This document shows, one piece after another, positions 1 through 9,111 of a DNA stretch of 64,000 nucleotides (within the stretch, counting starts at the first letter, position 1; each line of letters opens with the position of its first letter). The position numbers and the translations under genes were made by a program. Origin of the DNA: Planctomycetaceae bacterium (GTDB taxonomy: Bacteria; Planctomycetota; Planctomycetia; Planctomycetales; Planctomycetaceae); NCBI GenBank assembly GCA_029259845.1, contig JAJDEI010000313.1, forward strand, positions 1 to 64,000. The letters run 5' to 3'. Under the pieces are notes generated by a model. The model searched no databases and had not been told where the DNA came from. It saw only the letters and a list, made by a program, of their open reading frames with translations.

Positions 1-976
1 GCAACGCGCGCCACCAGTCACTGGGCAAAGACTTGAAGCGAGTGGTTTGTGATCGGGCGAGAGCAATGAAGCGAACCAGCCGCCTGCGAGAGAATCCACG
101 TAACAGGATTTCGGCGAGTGCTGCGGCGAGTTGACCTTCCGTGGTCGAAAACGCGGATCGCCCTTGAACGAAATGAATTGGGAGATTGGCCGATTCCGCC
201 AATGTCAGGACGTGATCATCCCAATCGTCAGGTGACGCAGTGGCAATCGCGATGTCCTGTGGAGATGCCCCTTGGGCTAGATGCTGACGTGCCCAACGCA
301 ATGCCTCCAGAATCTCATGACGCGGGCTCGCACATGAAACAGCACGGATTAGCGGCTTTGCAGCCGGGCTTCTTTCCACTACGATCCCGGCCGTTGAGAC
401 CCATTCCGGTACGTGTCTGGCCTCGGCCATCCAGACGACTTCTGACTGTTTCGCGATTGTCGAAAGCAATGGTCGCCAAACGGGAGACACTTCAGTAGAC
501 CCGTGAATTTCAATTCGTCCAAAGATGGTTCGGGCGTGGGCAACTCGTTTCGTAGCCGCATCAACAAGGTCTCGTGGCCGAAGCTGATTGTTGGGTAATT
601 GAGCAAGCACCTCTCGTTCAAGTAAGGCAAGAGATGCAAGGCGATCTTTTGTCCCGGTATCGGTTGCAGAGCCTAACTCGTTGGCAAGGCTTAAGCCTGC
701 CGACCACGCCTTGCCCAAAGTCGTTGCGGCCGCACGCTGAAAACCAGGCAACTCTTTGATGGCGTCAAACTCCCCCAGTGGCTTCATGATTGACACACCG
801 ACAGCCGCTTTTACTGCATCTGAATCAACCGGTCGGAGAAATCCACCGGCGAGCCGCGCGGCTAGTTGCTCAATCGTCAATAGGAGAACACCCTGGGATG
901 CGTTGGCGTTGAGTGCAGACCGTGTCCGTTGGCAGCGCCAAGCATGGCGATTATGTACCACCAGAGTCTTATGCAT
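1..976 (-). CDS. AddB/RexB-like PD-(D/E)XK nuclease-helicase family protein (3' end outside window)
   Basis: An open frame runs from an ATG at 976 to the left edge of the window without a stop, giving at least 325 residues. The start follows AGGA at a spacing of 5 bases. The protein resembles AddB-type helicase/nuclease subunits: residues around 210-290 contain a stretch beginning RAVSCASPRHEILEALRW, which matches the part of AddB where non-contiguous cleavage frames are scored (A-S-P-x-x-E, then a P-x-x-I-A-I pattern). The C-terminal iron-sulfur nuclease domain expected in the family would lie beyond the edge, so catalytic residues cannot be checked. The gene follows the 684-residue ParB-like gene on the same strand with a gap of about 180 bases and may be co-transcribed. 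Family assignment is by eye from motif character. Confidence 0.7.
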   Translation of the reverse strand, partial: MHKTLVVHNRHAWRCQRTRSALNANASQGVLLLTIEQLAARLAGGFLRPVDSDAVKAAVGVSIMKPLGEFDAIKELPGFQRAAATTLGKAWSAGLSLANELGSATDTGTKDRLASLALLEREVLAQLPNNQLRPRDLVDAATKRVAHARTIFGRIEIHGSTEVSPVWRPLLSTIAKQSEVVWMAEARHVPEWVSTAGIVVERSPAAKPLIRAVSCASPRHEILEALRWARQHLAQGASPQDIAIATASPDDWDDHVLTLAESANLPIHFVQGRSAFSTTEGQLAAALAEILLRGFSRRRLVRFIALARSQTTRFKSLPSDWWRAL

Positions 977-1154
977 GATAGTCCTGCTGGTGCTTGAGGA
1001 TACCTTCGTGAGAGGAGAAGTCCGTTTCATACATCGTATGGTTCCCGTTAGTCGAGGCCGGAGAAGGGTATTCGGTTCGCGCTCATCAAAAAGGAAAAGG
1101 TGGGCGGCGCCCCGGTGCATGCCAGGCCGGGGCTGCCGCCGCCAGTTCAGGGGC

Positions 1155-3209
1155 TTACGATTTCACCTCCTCGTCCGCCGTCCACTGTTCATACGCGCGG
1201 TCGTAATCCTCGTCGATTTCGGCTTCAACCGAATCAACGTCGTCAAGATCGTCGTCGGAGTCTCGACTTGGCAGTGGCTCCGCAGCGGTCCCGTGGACCC
1301 GTTGAAAGGTCCGGCCCCAGACGTTCAGCTCGTCGTCGATTCTCTGAAGCGTCTCCCGCCAGGCGGCGCACAGCCGGGGCTCGGCACCGCTGGACTCCGC
1401 TATCGGGCGACCGTCGTCTCCGACGACTTTGCCGAGCGATTTGAACAGCTCGTTCAGCTTGTCCATCGCTTCGCCAAAATCGAAGAGAGCATTTTGGAAG
1501 ACTTCTGTCGGCGTATCGCCCGCCGAACGTGCCTTTGCCTTCCCGGCGGCGGGAAACTGCTCACGAAGATAGATGTCGTTGACCGTTTGGTCGCCATTGC
1601 CCTCCTTGAGCGGGCGGACGTTTCCATCCTCGTCAACGGCGCGAATCGGTTCGTCGTCCGCAAAGTCCTTCAGCGCTTGGCCAAGCTGGTGGACGCCCTG
1701 GACGGTGCGCCGCATCGCATCCAGCACTTCGCCGGGATGTCGGCGGTCCGGCTGAGCGTTGTTCGCCGTCCCCCGGTCGGCGTTGATCCGACCACTGACG
1801 ACCAACGGATATGACGCCCGAACGGAAAGCTCCAGCGAAGCAGGACCGGGTTCAGCGGAACCGTTGGTAATGAAGGCTCGGACTTCCCGCATTGCCCCCT
1901 TTACCAGCTCGGTGGCATCCCGGTCGGTCGCCGACCAAGACTGCTGATGCGACGCTTTGCTGAAGGCGTGACGCATATAGCGGCGAATCTGATCGATCTT
2001 GGCGCCGTCGCCGGAAACGGCCCGAAGGATCAACGCCGTCGCCAACTGATTCAGCAACTTCGGCGTAATCCGCTTGCGCGTGGACTGGCTGGTCACCGCG
2101 ACGCGAATCGCCTGCTGGACCCGCTCGTCGTCGGACGTGAAGAGGCCGACGATTCGCACAGCCCGGATCGCCGGGTCGTCCGAGAGGTGGGCATCCTTTG
2201 CCTCGACCTTCGTGCAGCTTCCGGCGTAGTAGGAGTGCTCCGTCTTGGAAATCAGATCCTGACGGTACAGTTCATCGAGAACTTCATCCGCAAGAGATTC
2301 GTTCTCAGGACCGTCTCCCCACGGCTTGGGCGGGTCCACGTGTCGCAGGGCGACCATCGACTTGACCGCCGTCGGGAATCCGGTGTTGCCGCTCGGATGC
2401 TGACGAAAGCCGACAATGAGCAGGGCCGGAATGCGTTCACACCTCAACGCGATGAGTTGATCCGAGTCGGGACCGCGCTCGCAGGTTTCGTTCAGGGCCC
2501 TGATCCACTTCCGCAGTTTCTGGTCAGAGCTGTCGTACGGAATGTCCGACGAGCGAACCTCCAAGAGGTTGTGCACGGCGGTTGCCCGCGACGAACCCTC
2601 GACCGTCGCCAAGGTCGTGACGGCCTCGGTCCCGTCTTGGTGCAGATAGGTGGTTGCCGCGAGCCACACGGCCTCCATCACCCCCTGTGAGGCGATCGAT
2701 TCCCGCCAATCGTTTTCGGAGAGAACGAACTTTGCGGCCTGCGCCGACGCCCATTCCAGGTGGTGCCGTGACTCGACATCGACCACCAGTTCCGGCGTTT
2801 CAACCGGACAGTCATCTGGTGTCCGAGGCTCCGGAATTGGCCGGAACCTCGACTCTTCACCGCCTTTGCCGGGATCGACGGCAAACGGGTGTCGCCGCGA
2901 CGGGCCGATCCGTGGATTTCGCGGATCGGGCATCACTCGGCGGCTCCACACTTCGGTCCGGACGCCCATTAGCGTCCCGCCGGGTACGGGGATGAACTCC
3001 ACCTGCGGGTCCGACGGATCGCCGATGTTCTTTCTCACGGTGGAGGGATCGATGACCGCATCAGAGATTACTTTGGCAGCCTCTTCAGAGAGGCCGAAAG
3101 CTTCGACGAGCTTTCCCGCGAGGGTCTTGCGAGCGCTCGCATTTGCGAGTTCGGGCAGTTTCTCGACGGGACGGGGCAGAACGTGATCGTTGTACTTGGA
3201 CTTCTTCAT
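1155..3209 (-). CDS. Large ParB/Srx-like domain protein, partner of the AddB-like gene (putative)
   Basis: I do not recognise a named family. The 684-residue product is predicted from the ATG at 3209, which has AAGGA 10 bases upstream. Residues about 90-110 carry a ParB-like P-x-N-P-R pattern (MPDPRNPRIGPSR), and residues about 190-215 carry TTLATVEGSSRATAVHNLL, which sits where ParB-type domains have the G-E/N-x-R nucleotide-binding motif; a later E-R-I-P-A-L-L-I segment also fits that fold. The middle is helical, and the C-terminus is very acidic (many D and E in the last 40 residues). A ParB-like protein beside a nuclease-helicase suggests DNA processing or defence. The DNA-binding role is inference. 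Confidence 0.5.
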   Translation of the reverse strand: MKKSKYNDHVLPRPVEKLPELANASARKTLAGKLVEAFGLSEEAAKVISDAVIDPSTVRKNIGDPSDPQVEFIPVPGGTLMGVRTEVWSRRVMPDPRNPRIGPSRRHPFAVDPGKGGEESRFRPIPEPRTPDDCPVETPELVVDVESRHHLEWASAQAAKFVLSENDWRESIASQGVMEAVWLAATTYLHQDGTEAVTTLATVEGSSRATAVHNLLEVRSSDIPYDSSDQKLRKWIRALNETCERGPDSDQLIALRCERIPALLIVGFRQHPSGNTGFPTAVKSMVALRHVDPPKPWGDGPENESLADEVLDELYRQDLISKTEHSYYAGSCTKVEAKDAHLSDDPAIRAVRIVGLFTSDDERVQQAIRVAVTSQSTRKRITPKLLNQLATALILRAVSGDGAKIDQIRRYMRHAFSKASHQQSWSATDRDATELVKGAMREVRAFITNGSAEPGPASLELSVRASYPLVVSGRINADRGTANNAQPDRRHPGEVLDAMRRTVQGVHQLGQALKDFADDEPIRAVDEDGNVRPLKEGNGDQTVNDIYLREQFPAAGKAKARSAGDTPTEVFQNALFDFGEAMDKLNELFKSLGKVVGDDGRPIAESSGAEPRLCAAWRETLQRIDDELNVWGRTFQRVHGTAAEPLPSRDSDDDLDDVDSVEAEIDEDYDRAYEQWTADEEVKS

Positions 3210-3694
3210 CGGGAGAATTTCCTTGCAACTGCGCGACCGAAAGGCGGAGATGCCAACGCAGCAATCGAGCTTCTCGGTCGCATGAAAAATGCGAAACCGA
3301 GGTGGCAAGGAATCAGAAGAAACCTAGCGCATCCTCTCCCAAGCGTACTCAACTTTGCTGAGCGTTGCCGAGAGCGGCAACGGCAGCGATCTGCTTCATC
3401 CGAGGCGTACAACATCTGGCGGATGCTGCGTAACCGCCCTCGCCGAAATGGGACTTCGACGAGGTGATGAGGCATACGGTGCCGTGTCGCGGTGCTGGGA
3501 TTATAACAGCCCCCGCGAAATCGAACAACCGTCCGGCAAAAATCAACCGGCTTCCCGCAAGAATCAACCGAAACAACCCCTACCTCAGCGATTTCGACGC
3601 CGCGCGGCGTCGAACTAGAAACTTTGGCCGATGGGACTGGCCTTCGGATTTGCCGTCCTATGTCAGTTCACCTCAAGCTCTCAACCTGCTTCGG
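3210..3694. other. Intergenic region upstream of the ParB-like gene
   Basis: There is no credible gene on either strand. The stretch holds the 5' side of the minus-strand 684-residue gene, including its ribosome-binding site, and an AAAATCAACC-type short repeat near 3540-3575. The part next to 3695 may be decayed sequence left from the DUF2130 gene remnant. Confidence 0.4.
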
Positions 3695-3922
3695 TCACAT
3701 CGACCGACCGCACGAAGCGGCGATGAGGTTGGCCTTCGCGATGGCCACCTGCTGTTCCTTGATCGAAGCTTCACGCTTGGCTACGTCTGCGTCTTTGTCC
3801 GCAATCATTGTCTCGTATTGCAGTCGCGTTGACTCGATCAATGGGGCCGCAAGCGATTCCGTCAGCTTGATCTCGGTCTTGCAGTTTGGGCAGGTGATGG
3901 TCGGGTCACTCATGGCATCCAT
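3695..3922 (-). pseudogene. Truncated DUF2130 family protein (N-terminal remnant)
   Basis: The 75-residue frame opens with MDAMSDPTITCPNCKTEIK, a zinc-finger-like CxxC, followed by LTESLAAPLIESTRLQYE and a basic/acidic coiled-coil segment ending AIAKAN. This is the characteristic N-terminus of DUF2130 proteins, normally about 400 residues long. After residue 66 similarity stops and the frame closes at once, so only about one sixth of the gene remains. An AAGGA site lies 9 bases before the ATG, so the start looks intact. No continuation of the family sequence was seen further left, which points to a deletion or recombination breakpoint near 3695-3715. Confidence 0.7.
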
Positions 3923-4944
3923 CCAATGGTTCCTTTCTCGGCTCTTTACTTGTCCAGCAGCCGAGGGCTTGACGGGCAGCCTCTGTCACAGCTGAGAACT
4001 CATCTCGGAATTCTAATCACCGTGTTGCCGTCAAATCAAAGGTTCTTGATTCAGGGTGAGTCCATCGACGAATCGGCAAGGGCGCGATGAAAACCCCTGC
4101 GAGACGCCCCAAGCCAAATGTTGTGCCTGCCGATTCGGCAACAGACAGACGCGATCCCGGTCCGTGTTTCCGCACCAGGAGAACGTGCAGCGAATTGTAC
4201 CGCCCAGTTCTATTCGGATCCCTGGGACATTTACCGTGCGGGGCGAATTGACCAGTGACGCAATCGTTTCAGGGAGATGCAGCGTGAGAATGGAAGCACC
4301 AAAGGGTACCCTTGATGGGCTGATGATGATAACCAAGGTGAGGGGCCATCTGAGGCTGCGCAACAGGCCGCGCTGGCTGCCAGCAACTGAGGTAACCGAT
4401 ACCCTGACTCAATCTCCAAAAGCACAGTCCAGCGGGACGAGCAGGCCGGATCAGCGAGTCACTTGTGACAAACCGTGCCACCGGGTGCCAAGTGCGCTGC
4501 GGGCAGAGATTCCACATCGTGACACGTTCTCGCATTGTACGATGGTGACGATGACATGTTCGACGCTCGAACAAGGAGCATTCAGTCCACGACACTCAGG
4601 CGAAAGAAAACGCGACACGGACACGACTGAAGCACTCTATTCCAGGACTCCGCAAGTTCAACATCGAGAGGCGTGACATGAGGAATCAGCGGGCGAACCT
4701 CGCCGCGGATGTCGGTTCTCTTCCCCTGCGTTAATAACGAAACACCATGACAGTTTCCCACCATCGTTCCACCGGGAGTTAGTCAAATCAACAAATCAAT
4801 CGGAACACGAGCGGCTAGGATCGCCGATGTCTTCACCTTTTTCATTGGCAAGTGTCTTTCGCTGAGGGCCGACGGCTCTGAACGAGGGGTGATTGTCAAC
4901 GTGGGGCGTGCATTGCAGTGCGCCAGAGCACGGGAGAAAGGAAA
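3923..4944. other. About 1 kb without a supportable gene
   Basis: Open frames exist here (the longest about 200 codons on the plus strand), but their residue composition is arbitrary, none has a convincing start site, and plus- and minus-strand frames are equally long. I see no RNA gene or clear hairpin. The region may be degenerate flank DNA between the DUF2130 remnant and the small genes that follow. Confidence 0.4.
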
Positions 4945-5238
4945 ATGAAGACATCAATCAGGCGATATTTCACATCGGTATGGCTTGCGAGAAACCCACG
5001 GTTCTCCTTGGGCCGATCGATCGGTTTGCCTCCACCAAGGTGGCCGAGCGACTATGACCTTGCTGGTTTTGTTTACGTCGCAGACGCGGACGATGCATTC
5101 GCGCTGACGCAAGGTTGGCCGACAGACCCAAGAACCATTGTGTTGATCGAAGCTCGGTCGGTGTCGATCGATGACGTGTTGGTGACACCCGATGGGAAAG
5201 TCTTTCGGTGCGAGCCGAGAGGCTGGTTGCGGATGTGA
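4945..5238 (+). CDS. Small hypothetical protein (97 aa)
   Basis: The ATG at 4945 is preceded by GAAAGGAAA, which is why it is chosen over an upstream GTG at 4918. The product starts MKTSIRRYFTSVWLARNPR and is followed by a compact domain with DYDLAGFVYVADADDAF and a short strand-rich C-terminus ending RCEPRGWLRM. No family is recognised. There is no signal peptide or membrane segment. The gene stands alone and ends 21 bases before a near-perfect intrinsic terminator, which strongly supports its being a real transcription unit. Confidence 0.6.
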   Translation: MKTSIRRYFTSVWLARNPRFSLGRSIGLPPPRWPSDYDLAGFVYVADADDAFALTQGWPTDPRTIVLIEARSVSIDDVLVTPDGKVFRCEPRGWLRM

Positions 5239-5259
5239 GAGCGGAAGCCGTTCAAACCT

Positions 5260-5290
5260 GAGGAGGTACTCTGTACCTCCTCTTTTTTTT
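5260..5290 (+). terminator. Rho-independent terminator
   Basis: A perfect 10-bp stem, GAGGAGGTAC/GTACCTCCTC, with a 3-base loop is followed directly by eight T residues. It ends transcription of the small gene at 4945-5238. Confidence 0.93.
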
Positions 5291-5423
5291 GAACTTGCGA
5301 GAGACAAATCGTGCCATCTCCTGCCAAGTGGTCATTGTGAACCGATTGCCCACCGCTGATGGTCTCCGGTGCTGTAGCATAAAACGGCATCTGGTGAGTC
5401 ACTCAAATTAAGGAGCCATCGCA

Positions 5424-6302
5424 ATGAACCCTTTGGCGAAAGAAGAACTGGCGACGAAATGGATGACACACTTCACGTCCGAGTGTTGTGATTTCCTGAT
5501 TGAGAATCTTGGTAGCAACAGCCATGTGTTCGTCTCGGGAGACTTCCAAACGGATGATGGGCGTGGCTGTTTGGCAGACATCGCAGGTCGGTTCCACCCA
5601 TCAATCGAGGACACGGAGTTTCCCGGTGTGGATTTTCTCGACCTGATTGGCCTGACGGTCACAACGTCGCACATGATCGGAGAATGGGATCGTCATCGGG
5701 ATGACGAATGCCAGATGGAATTCGAGCGAGAACTGCGACGCATCATTGAAACGTGGAGGCAGGCTCGCGACTCAGATTTCGAGACAACTGAATGGTGGGT
5801 CGAAACAACGGCCGCAATTGGCGAGGACGAGTCGAACTGGCAATCGCCTCAGAAGGAATTGCACCCTTCCCAGACGCACCGAATTCACAGTTCACGCGAT
5901 TCACTGTTAGGTGGGGTCGAACACCCGAGCGTGCAAGGGTGGCGAGAGCGAGAGACCACCCGCATGGCGCGCGTCAAGTATCAGGCTAACAAGTCCACGT
6001 CCAGAAAAACTGAACGCAAAAAATCGACTAAGAACCCGAAGCGAAAGTGGCTGGAATATAGTGATTTTGCCAGTTTACGTGAGGTCATCAGCCAGCCCCC
6101 AGCAGAACCCATCGACTCGATGGAAGCAAATGTGGCCCAGCAAATCGCTGGTACGAACGAGCCGGTGGTCTTGCGTCGCCACGATGACCTCAATGGGGAT
6201 TGTGCAACAGTGGAATCGCACGTCCAGAGATGTCGATGTGGCGATCTAATTCTAGAGTCGGCTCTGGCTTCCAAAAACCTGCAAGTGATCGTGGCGGGAT
6301 GA
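5424..6302 (+). CDS. Hypothetical protein (292 aa)
   Basis: The ATG at 5424 follows AAGGAG at about 9 bases. The N-terminal 130 residues are acidic and aromatic (for example DFLIENLGSNSHVFVSGDFQ) and look like a folded domain. From about residue 165 the protein becomes basic (ARVKYQANKSTSRKTERKK) and ends with a second small domain containing a CRCGD motif. The change in character halfway could mean two domains or an in-frame fusion after decay. No family is recognised. It lies between two terminator-bounded small genes on the same strand. Confidence 0.55.
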   Translation: MNPLAKEELATKWMTHFTSECCDFLIENLGSNSHVFVSGDFQTDDGRGCLADIAGRFHPSIEDTEFPGVDFLDLIGLTVTTSHMIGEWDRHRDDECQMEFERELRRIIETWRQARDSDFETTEWWVETTAAIGEDESNWQSPQKELHPSQTHRIHSSRDSLLGGVEHPSVQGWRERETTRMARVKYQANKSTSRKTERKKSTKNPKRKWLEYSDFASLREVISQPPAEPIDSMEANVAQQIAGTNEPVVLRRHDDLNGDCATVESHVQRCRCGDLILESALASKNLQVIVAG

Positions 6303-6497
6303 ACTCGAAACAACACTGGTTTCCCCACTTGTTCCGCTGGGGAGTTGCCTTCAACTAATCAATTTGCGGAGCCGGGACGAAAGCACGGTTCAAAGTAAGT
6401 GGCTTCCCGCGTTGACGATCGAAAGCGGTCGTGAGCGAGGGGAGTGAATTCCTCTCCGGCGTGCAATGAAGCACGCGGTGGTTCAGGAGAATGGACA

Positions 6498-6836
6498 ATG
6501 CAAACATGGACTGTGAAAAAGCAAGGTTGGCTCAAAGACATCCCGTTCACGGCTGATGTGGTGGCAGTTGTGGTCGCGGACGACGCAACCAAGCTGGGGC
6601 GGCAGGTGATCGACAACCTGTTGCACCGCCACTTCGACCAGGATTGGGGTGAGGTCAGCGAGGATCAGACGCTTTGGAATCTGGTCAAGTTGGACCATGC
6701 CTCGCGAGGAATCGGCTTCGGCTACAAAACGCCGCAAACGGTTCGCGGTGTTTATCGGACGCTGTGCGGTGCGTCGTTCGAGGTCGTGACCGACATCTTC
6801 CTTGCCCGGAGCGATGTCCGAATCTTGCCTGTCTAG
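6498..6836 (+). CDS. Small hypothetical protein (112 aa)
   Basis: The start at 6498 is chosen because TCAGGAGAATGGACA places AGGAG at about 8 bases; a longer frame opens upstream without such a site. The product begins MQTWTVKKQGWLKDIPF, has a hydrophobic strand VVAVVVADDA and ends with ARSDVRILPV. No membrane segment long enough for insertion is present and no family is recognised. A strong terminator begins 17 bases after the stop. Confidence 0.6.
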   Translation: MQTWTVKKQGWLKDIPFTADVVAVVVADDATKLGRQVIDNLLHRHFDQDWGEVSEDQTLWNLVKLDHASRGIGFGYKTPQTVRGVYRTLCGASFEVVTDIFLARSDVRILPV

Positions 6837-6838
6837 GT

Positions 6839-8110
6839 CTAGGCTGTCGTCCCGCCCGGAAGACGATCCACACAGGAATCGTCTTCCGGGCTTTTTCTCT
6901 GCACGCTGGTTGCCATGAGCGCTTGTTTCAATCTCGCCAAGTTACGCTCGTCGAGCGGTCGTGAGGGGGCCGACAATCGAAGTCGACCATCGTCATATGC
7001 CGTTAGGGCAACCCCTCTCCGCAAGAATGCTGCTCGCAGGACGCTGGAAGTAGGCGAACTGTGCCCGCCTCGGCCGCTATCCAGAATCACGATCGCCGAC
7101 CGAAACGGCTCTCGCGGAAGAGGGGCCGACCACGACGTCTCTCTGGCCACTTGACGAATTCTTGCCGCATTCTCCATTCGGATTTCATGCCGGCTTGTTT
7201 CTGAGAAATCTCTCAGTGCTCCTTGACATGAAAACAACGGCGACAGGTTGACGGTTTCTCCAAACTGAGATTGTGAACCGCGAACGATCTCCTCAGAGAA
7301 CGTGAGCAATGGGTCATCGATGCCTCCTGAGTGAATTGCCTGAGAGAGCCGCGTTTCAACGTAGTCACGGGATCTCGGTCGGCCGTAAAACCCGAGACCC
7401 AGCGGATTGTGGGCGCGCATCCACTTGTGGCAGCCGGCGATGTAAAAGTCGCAGTAGTCATCCGCGAGAGAGAACGGCAAGTGGCAAAGTTCTTGCGCGC
7501 CGTCAATGACGACGAACCTAAGCTTGGCAACGCGAGAGATGGCATCGACGACTTCTCGCACCGGGAACCGAATCCCCAGATTGTCCACGGCCGGGAGACA
7601 CAATCCGTCACAGCGGTGACGGGAAAATGCGGAAACCGATCGTTTGACAACGTCAGCAACGTCCAACGAACCGGAGAGAATTTCGTCTCGAAGCGATACC
7701 TTCGTGATGTGTCTGTCCGCGTGTCCGAGTTGCTCACGCAGGATGCGTTCGTAGCTTGGCCACGTCAGATCGGTAATCAGGATGTTGGTGCACGGTCCAA
7801 AGAGCAGACGAGCCGCGAATCTCATGAGCTGCGAGGAGCGATTAGCGACGATGACGCGCGAATCCGATCGAGCGCCCGCAGCGCTTCGCAGGTCGCCTGC
7901 AAGTGACTCAAGACCGTGCCAACTGTTCAATGCCGGATAGTGATCTATCAACGGCCTCGGCAACGCTTGGGAACCGTGGCGAAGAAGTCGGTCGAAGTAC
8001 AGGGAACCACCTTCTTCACCCGCGAAGCGAATGAAGTCGAAGAGTGCAAGCTGAGCCGTCTTCGACATCTGGCCCAGCCGCGCCGTATCCAGGTACAGCT
8101 TGGTAGGCAA
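6839..8110 (-). CDS. PLP-dependent aminotransferase class V-like protein
   Basis: The 423-residue protein has the fold-type I layout of class V aminotransferases, cysteine desulfurases and epimerases. About residues 195-245 contain VVIDGAQELCHLPF (the PLP-contacting Asp and Gln) followed by FYIAGCHKWMRAHNPLGLG, whose Lys in GCHKW is the expected Schiff-base residue. There is no active-site Cys loop of the desulfurase kind, so a lyase, epimerase or transferase activity is likelier. The start is a TTG at 8110 preceded by GGGAGAAG. Its 3' end overlaps a terminator serving the opposite strand. The next minus-strand gene upstream, 8147-9043, lies 36 bases away and is probably in the same operon. 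The substrate is unknown. Confidence 0.75.
   Translation of the reverse strand: MPTKLYLDTARLGQMSKTAQLALFDFIRFAGEEGGSLYFDRLLRHGSQALPRPLIDHYPALNSWHGLESLAGDLRSAAGARSDSRVIVANRSSQLMRFAARLLFGPCTNILITDLTWPSYERILREQLGHADRHITKVSLRDEILSGSLDVADVVKRSVSAFSRHRCDGLCLPAVDNLGIRFPVREVVDAISRVAKLRFVVIDGAQELCHLPFSLADDYCDFYIAGCHKWMRAHNPLGLGFYGRPRSRDYVETRLSQAIHSGGIDDPLLTFSEEIVRGSQSQFGETVNLSPLFSCQGALRDFSETSRHEIRMENAARIRQVARETSWSAPLPREPFRSAIVILDSGRGGHSSPTSSVLRAAFLRRGVALTAYDDGRLRLSAPSRPLDERNLARLKQALMATSVQRKSPEDDSCVDRLPGGTTA
6854..6896. terminator. Intrinsic terminator lying inside the 3' coding end of the convergent gene
   Basis: A perfect 14-bp stem (GCCCGGAAGACGAT paired with ATCGTCTTCCGGGC) with a 10-base loop is followed by five T residues in the plus direction. 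It terminates the plus-strand gene ending at 6836. The same bases encode the last residues of the minus-strand PLP-dependent transferase. Confidence 0.9.
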
Positions 8111-8146
8111 AACACTTCTCCCTGATCTGCTTGCCCGATCTTACTG

Positions 8147-9043
8147 TCAGTCGCTCGATCGATCCAGTAACTCGCGGTACGGGACAGCATGAATCGAAAG
8201 CCGTTCCCAACGGTTCTCCGCGCGGAGCAGTTCCTCGAAGTCGAATACAAGGATGAACCGAATCGTCTTTGCCTGTGGGTTCAGTTCCTGAATACCAACA
8301 GCGCGGTTACCATAGATGCCAAAATCAACACCGAGATCAGGTTCATCGAGAAGGGCGGACTCTCGAACGAGCTGAATCCAGATGCCGTGTCGATGCTGCT
8401 CATCAATCCAGGAAAGCAGAGGTTCCAGAGGAAGCGTGTCGGCGGCGGGCCAGAATCGATCAGCGAGGATCACGATGCGTTCAACACTCAGACTTCCACC
8501 GGCCTGCATTTCATAGTTGACTTGCATGCTCCGCCGGCCCGGCTCGTCTTGCCAATAATTGGCCGTTTGCACCAGCGCCACCGAACGGTACATATTGAGG
8601 CCGGGGCTGCGAAGCAGTTGCTCGTAGGCCAGCCGCCAAGATTCGGTCGTCTCGAATACGATGTTGCCCGATGCGAGCATTTCGACGTCATCCGCCAACT
8701 GAGTGATCCGTGTGAGGGCCAGCATTCGATAGATCGAATCGGTCCGCAACGATGCGGAAATCAGATTCTGACCGATCCGTTTGTATTGTTCCGTCATCTC
8801 GCGGTCCTTCGCGATGGCAAACGGAATTCCGAGCAGGTCAGTCGGGCGCTCCGTCTCTGCAAGTAATCGCATTAGCGATGCCCACAAGACAAGACACACA
8901 AGCCAACCGAGGAAGAGGACTTGGAGATCGAAGCCTGTCACGAGGCAGATGATCGAGAATACAACCGCCGCCGCTGATGGGACAAGAATCGGCAGCCGGG
9001 AGCGCCAAGAGCCGCCGCTGTGGGAATTGGTGTTTCTTTCCAT
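8147..9043 (-). CDS. Two-helix membrane protein with cytoplasmic domain
   Basis: The 298-residue protein has two adjacent transmembrane helices at about residues 18-60 (ILVPSAAAVVFSIICLV and VLFLGWLVCLVLWASL) and then a soluble domain. The region from about 125 to 290 (WRLAYEQLLRSPGLNMYR, later VERIVILADRFWP, later DFGIYGNRAVGI) has the strand pattern of PLD-like or stress-sensor domains that respond to effectors, but no HKD motif is seen. The start ATG at 9043 has only a weak GGA upstream. It is closely linked to the PLP-dependent transferase, which suggests a two- or three-gene cassette. Function is unknown. Confidence 0.6.
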   Translation of the reverse strand: MERNTNSHSGGSWRSRLPILVPSAAAVVFSIICLVTGFDLQVLFLGWLVCLVLWASLMRLLAETERPTDLLGIPFAIAKDREMTEQYKRIGQNLISASLRTDSIYRMLALTRITQLADDVEMLASGNIVFETTESWRLAYEQLLRSPGLNMYRSVALVQTANYWQDEPGRRSMQVNYEMQAGGSLSVERIVILADRFWPAADTLPLEPLLSWIDEQHRHGIWIQLVRESALLDEPDLGVDFGIYGNRAVGIQELNPQAKTIRFILVFDFEELLRAENRWERLSIHAVPYRELLDRSSD

Positions 9044-9111
9044 TCCGTTACACTACGTCCGCTGATTGCCACGTACAATCGTGGAATTCCCTCAGCACGT
9101 TCAGATGACGG

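Noticed and set aside
756-1814. A plus-strand frame of about 350 codons.
   Set aside because: It overlaps the minus-strand nuclease and the ParB-like gene, both with good starts and protein-like sequence.
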